From: Parietaria judaica | Lineage: Eukaryota > Streptophyta > Magnoliopsida > Rosales > Urticaceae | NCBI GenBank assembly: GCA_954871525.1 | Contig: OX940870.1 | Coordinates: forward strand, 30,866,555 to 30,930,554 | Direction of reading: 5' to 3' | Length of the DNA: 64,000 nt | In this document: piece after piece, positions 62,745-64,000 of the stretch | How positions within the stretch are numbered: position 1 is the stretch's first letter | Layout of the letters: each line of letters opens with the position of its first letter | Made by a program: the position numbers and the translations under genes | Notes under the pieces: generated by a model | What the model was told of the DNA's origin: nothing | Seen by the model: only the letters and a program-made list of their open reading frames with translations | Database searches by the model: none

Positions 62745-63055
62745 TTCACCAGGGACAATATTTGTGTAAACAAGAGACAGTTTTAAATGTTTACTCGGGA
62801 CAACTTTTATGTATATTAGGGACAGTTATTGTTTTCACCCGGGACAATTTTCATGTAAACCAGGGAAAATTTTAGACCGTTACTCGGGACAGTTTTTGTG
62901 TATATCAAGGACAATTTTTGTGTTCACCAGGGACAATATTTGTGTAAAACAGAGACAATTTTAAATGTTTACTCGGGACAGCTTTTGTGTATATCAGGGA
63001 CAATTATTGTTTTCACCCGGGACAATTTTCATGTAAACCAAGAGAAGAATGTTAA
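62745..63055 (+). repeat. Short-repeat array, GGGACA(A/G)TTTT type (left arm)
   Basis: About ten units of 25-35 bp like cagggacaatttttgtgtaa / tactcgggacagttttaaat. Units alternate between two flavours (gtgt-aaacca and tactcgg), giving a higher-order period of ~90-190 bp. No conserved frame. Confidence 0.8.
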
Positions 63056-63094
63056 ACAAAAATCTGAAGAAAAAAATATATCAAACGGCCCAGA

Positions 63095-63485
63095 AAACTG
63101 TCCCTAAATCACCAAATACTGTCCCGAAATTACAGAATATTGTCCCTCAAATCTGGAAAAACTGTCCACGAACCCAATCTGCCTGAATGAAAGTAGTAAT
63201 TTTTTCAGTAAGAATGAATCTTCCTGAATTTGTCCCAATCTGTAATCCAAAACTGTCCATGGTTTAAACAAAAATTGTCTCTGGTTTAAATAAAAACTAT
63301 CCTTGGTGAACAATAATTGTCCCTGATATACACAAAAGCTGTCCCGAGTAAACATTTAAAATTGTCTCTCGTTTACATAAATATTGTCCCTGGTGAACAC
63401 AAAAATTGTCCCTGGTGAACACAAATATTGTCCTTGGTGAACACGCAAAAATTGTCGTTAACACACCAAAAAATTGTCCGGGACA
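63095..63485 (-). repeat. Same short-repeat array inverted (right arm)
   Basis: The reverse-complement units (ttgtccctggtgaacacaaa, gctgtcccgagtaaacattt) mirror the left arm in order. Together with 62745-63055 they form a large inverted repeat. The centre (63056-63200) has single tgtcccnaaat units. Confidence 0.8.
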
Positions 63486-63567
63486 TTCATTTTATTTAAT
63501 CTTAAAATTTAAACAACTCTAATTAATTTATCTTAGAGCTTATATATTCATAACAATATTTGTATAA

Positions 63568-63617
63568 ACTTTGTTCAAGGTAGTCTCACATAAGATCGAG
63601 ACTACCTTGAACAAAGT
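63568..63617. repeat. Perfect 20-bp hairpin
   Basis: ACTTTGTTCAAGGTAGTCTC at 63568-63587 is exactly inverted at 63598-63617, with a 10-nt loop. It could be the fused ends of a small element. It is too short for a typical plant miRNA precursor unless longer flanking pairing exists, which I do not see. Confidence 0.85.
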
Positions 63618-64000
63618 ATTCTATTCGAAATGCTCGAAATATAATGTAATTTACTCTTGTAACATTATAAGCACATAACGTAAGGATGAACCAATATGCC
63701 CTAAGACAAATCACAATTTTGTAAACAATTTGCACTGTATAGAACAATAAGCCAACCAAATATTCAAAACAATATTTTTTACACTCTTCTTTGTGTTCAT
63801 AATTTACACAGAATTGGAAAATGGCAAAGTTTATTATGCGACATTCATGCGTATGTCTTCACGGAAGATTTTTTTGCTTGTTTCGTTGTGATTTTTCGAG
63901 TCCATTCAGAGCAATCTTCTCTGCACAAAACAAACCAACACAGATGTCTCTCATTAAGTACACCCAAAATGTTTTTCTTTCTATTTCTCTTGAGAAAATG
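63618..64000. other. Right edge, nothing recognised
   Basis: AT-rich sequence without a supported gene. A gene could begin beyond the window. Confidence 0.4.

Noticed and set aside
62745..63485. CRISPR-like repeat array
   Set aside because: Plant nuclear DNA, units are degenerate and contiguous without unique spacers of constant size, and the arrays are inverted.

Overview
The window is nuclear DNA of a flowering plant, probably a dicot. Introns have GT/AG borders, intergenic DNA is very AT-rich, and the transposon families (CACTA, hAT, MULE, Helitron, LINE, LTR elements) are plant types. The species cannot be fixed from the sequence.

Layout. (1) 1-3.3 kb: one intact conserved gene for a two-pass membrane protein of the At1g16860/At1g78880 type. 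(2) 3.3-12.8 kb: nested transposons. These are a CACTA end, a truncated MULE-like element, a young non-autonomous LTR retrotransposon built largely of tandem repeats, and a 5'-truncated LINE. (3) 13-52 kb: a dispersed cluster of five copies of one plant SEN1/UPF1-like SF1 helicase gene. Copy A (+, 13.3-17.3 kb) is a pseudogene, B (-, 20.3-21.0 kb) a fragment, C (+, 24.0-30.3 kb) a pseudogene holding a 2.1-kb solo LTR, D (-, 44.0-39.4 kb) intact, and E (-, 52.3-47.9 kb) intact through the helicase core but with a 17-bp deletion at its C-terminus. Between the copies lie a MULE-like element with a fragment of the kinetochore gene KNL1, three hAT-type elements with 8-bp target duplications, foldback MITEs and MULE-like elements. 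(4) 52-64 kb: no intact gene recognised. It holds a decayed minus-strand gene with a repeated 39-nt exon, Helitron ends set head to tail, a gene-like GC-rich stretch, and an inverted pair of short-repeat arrays.

The helicase copies share exon sizes, intron phases and parts of the upstream region, so they arose by duplication of a whole gene. D and E carry all SF1 motifs. Their C-terminal tails are made of a 45-bp (15-residue) tandem repeat that differs between copies. A and C lack a long tail. A has also precisely lost an intron that C, D and E keep.

The most notable observations are the fast-changing repeat tail of the helicases, the intron loss in copy A, the KNL1 capture, the repeat-built LTR element, the repeated mini-exon and the inverted GGGACA arrays. 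No RNA gene or CRISPR array was recognised. All exon borders are manual calls from splice signals, phase and comparison between paralogues.
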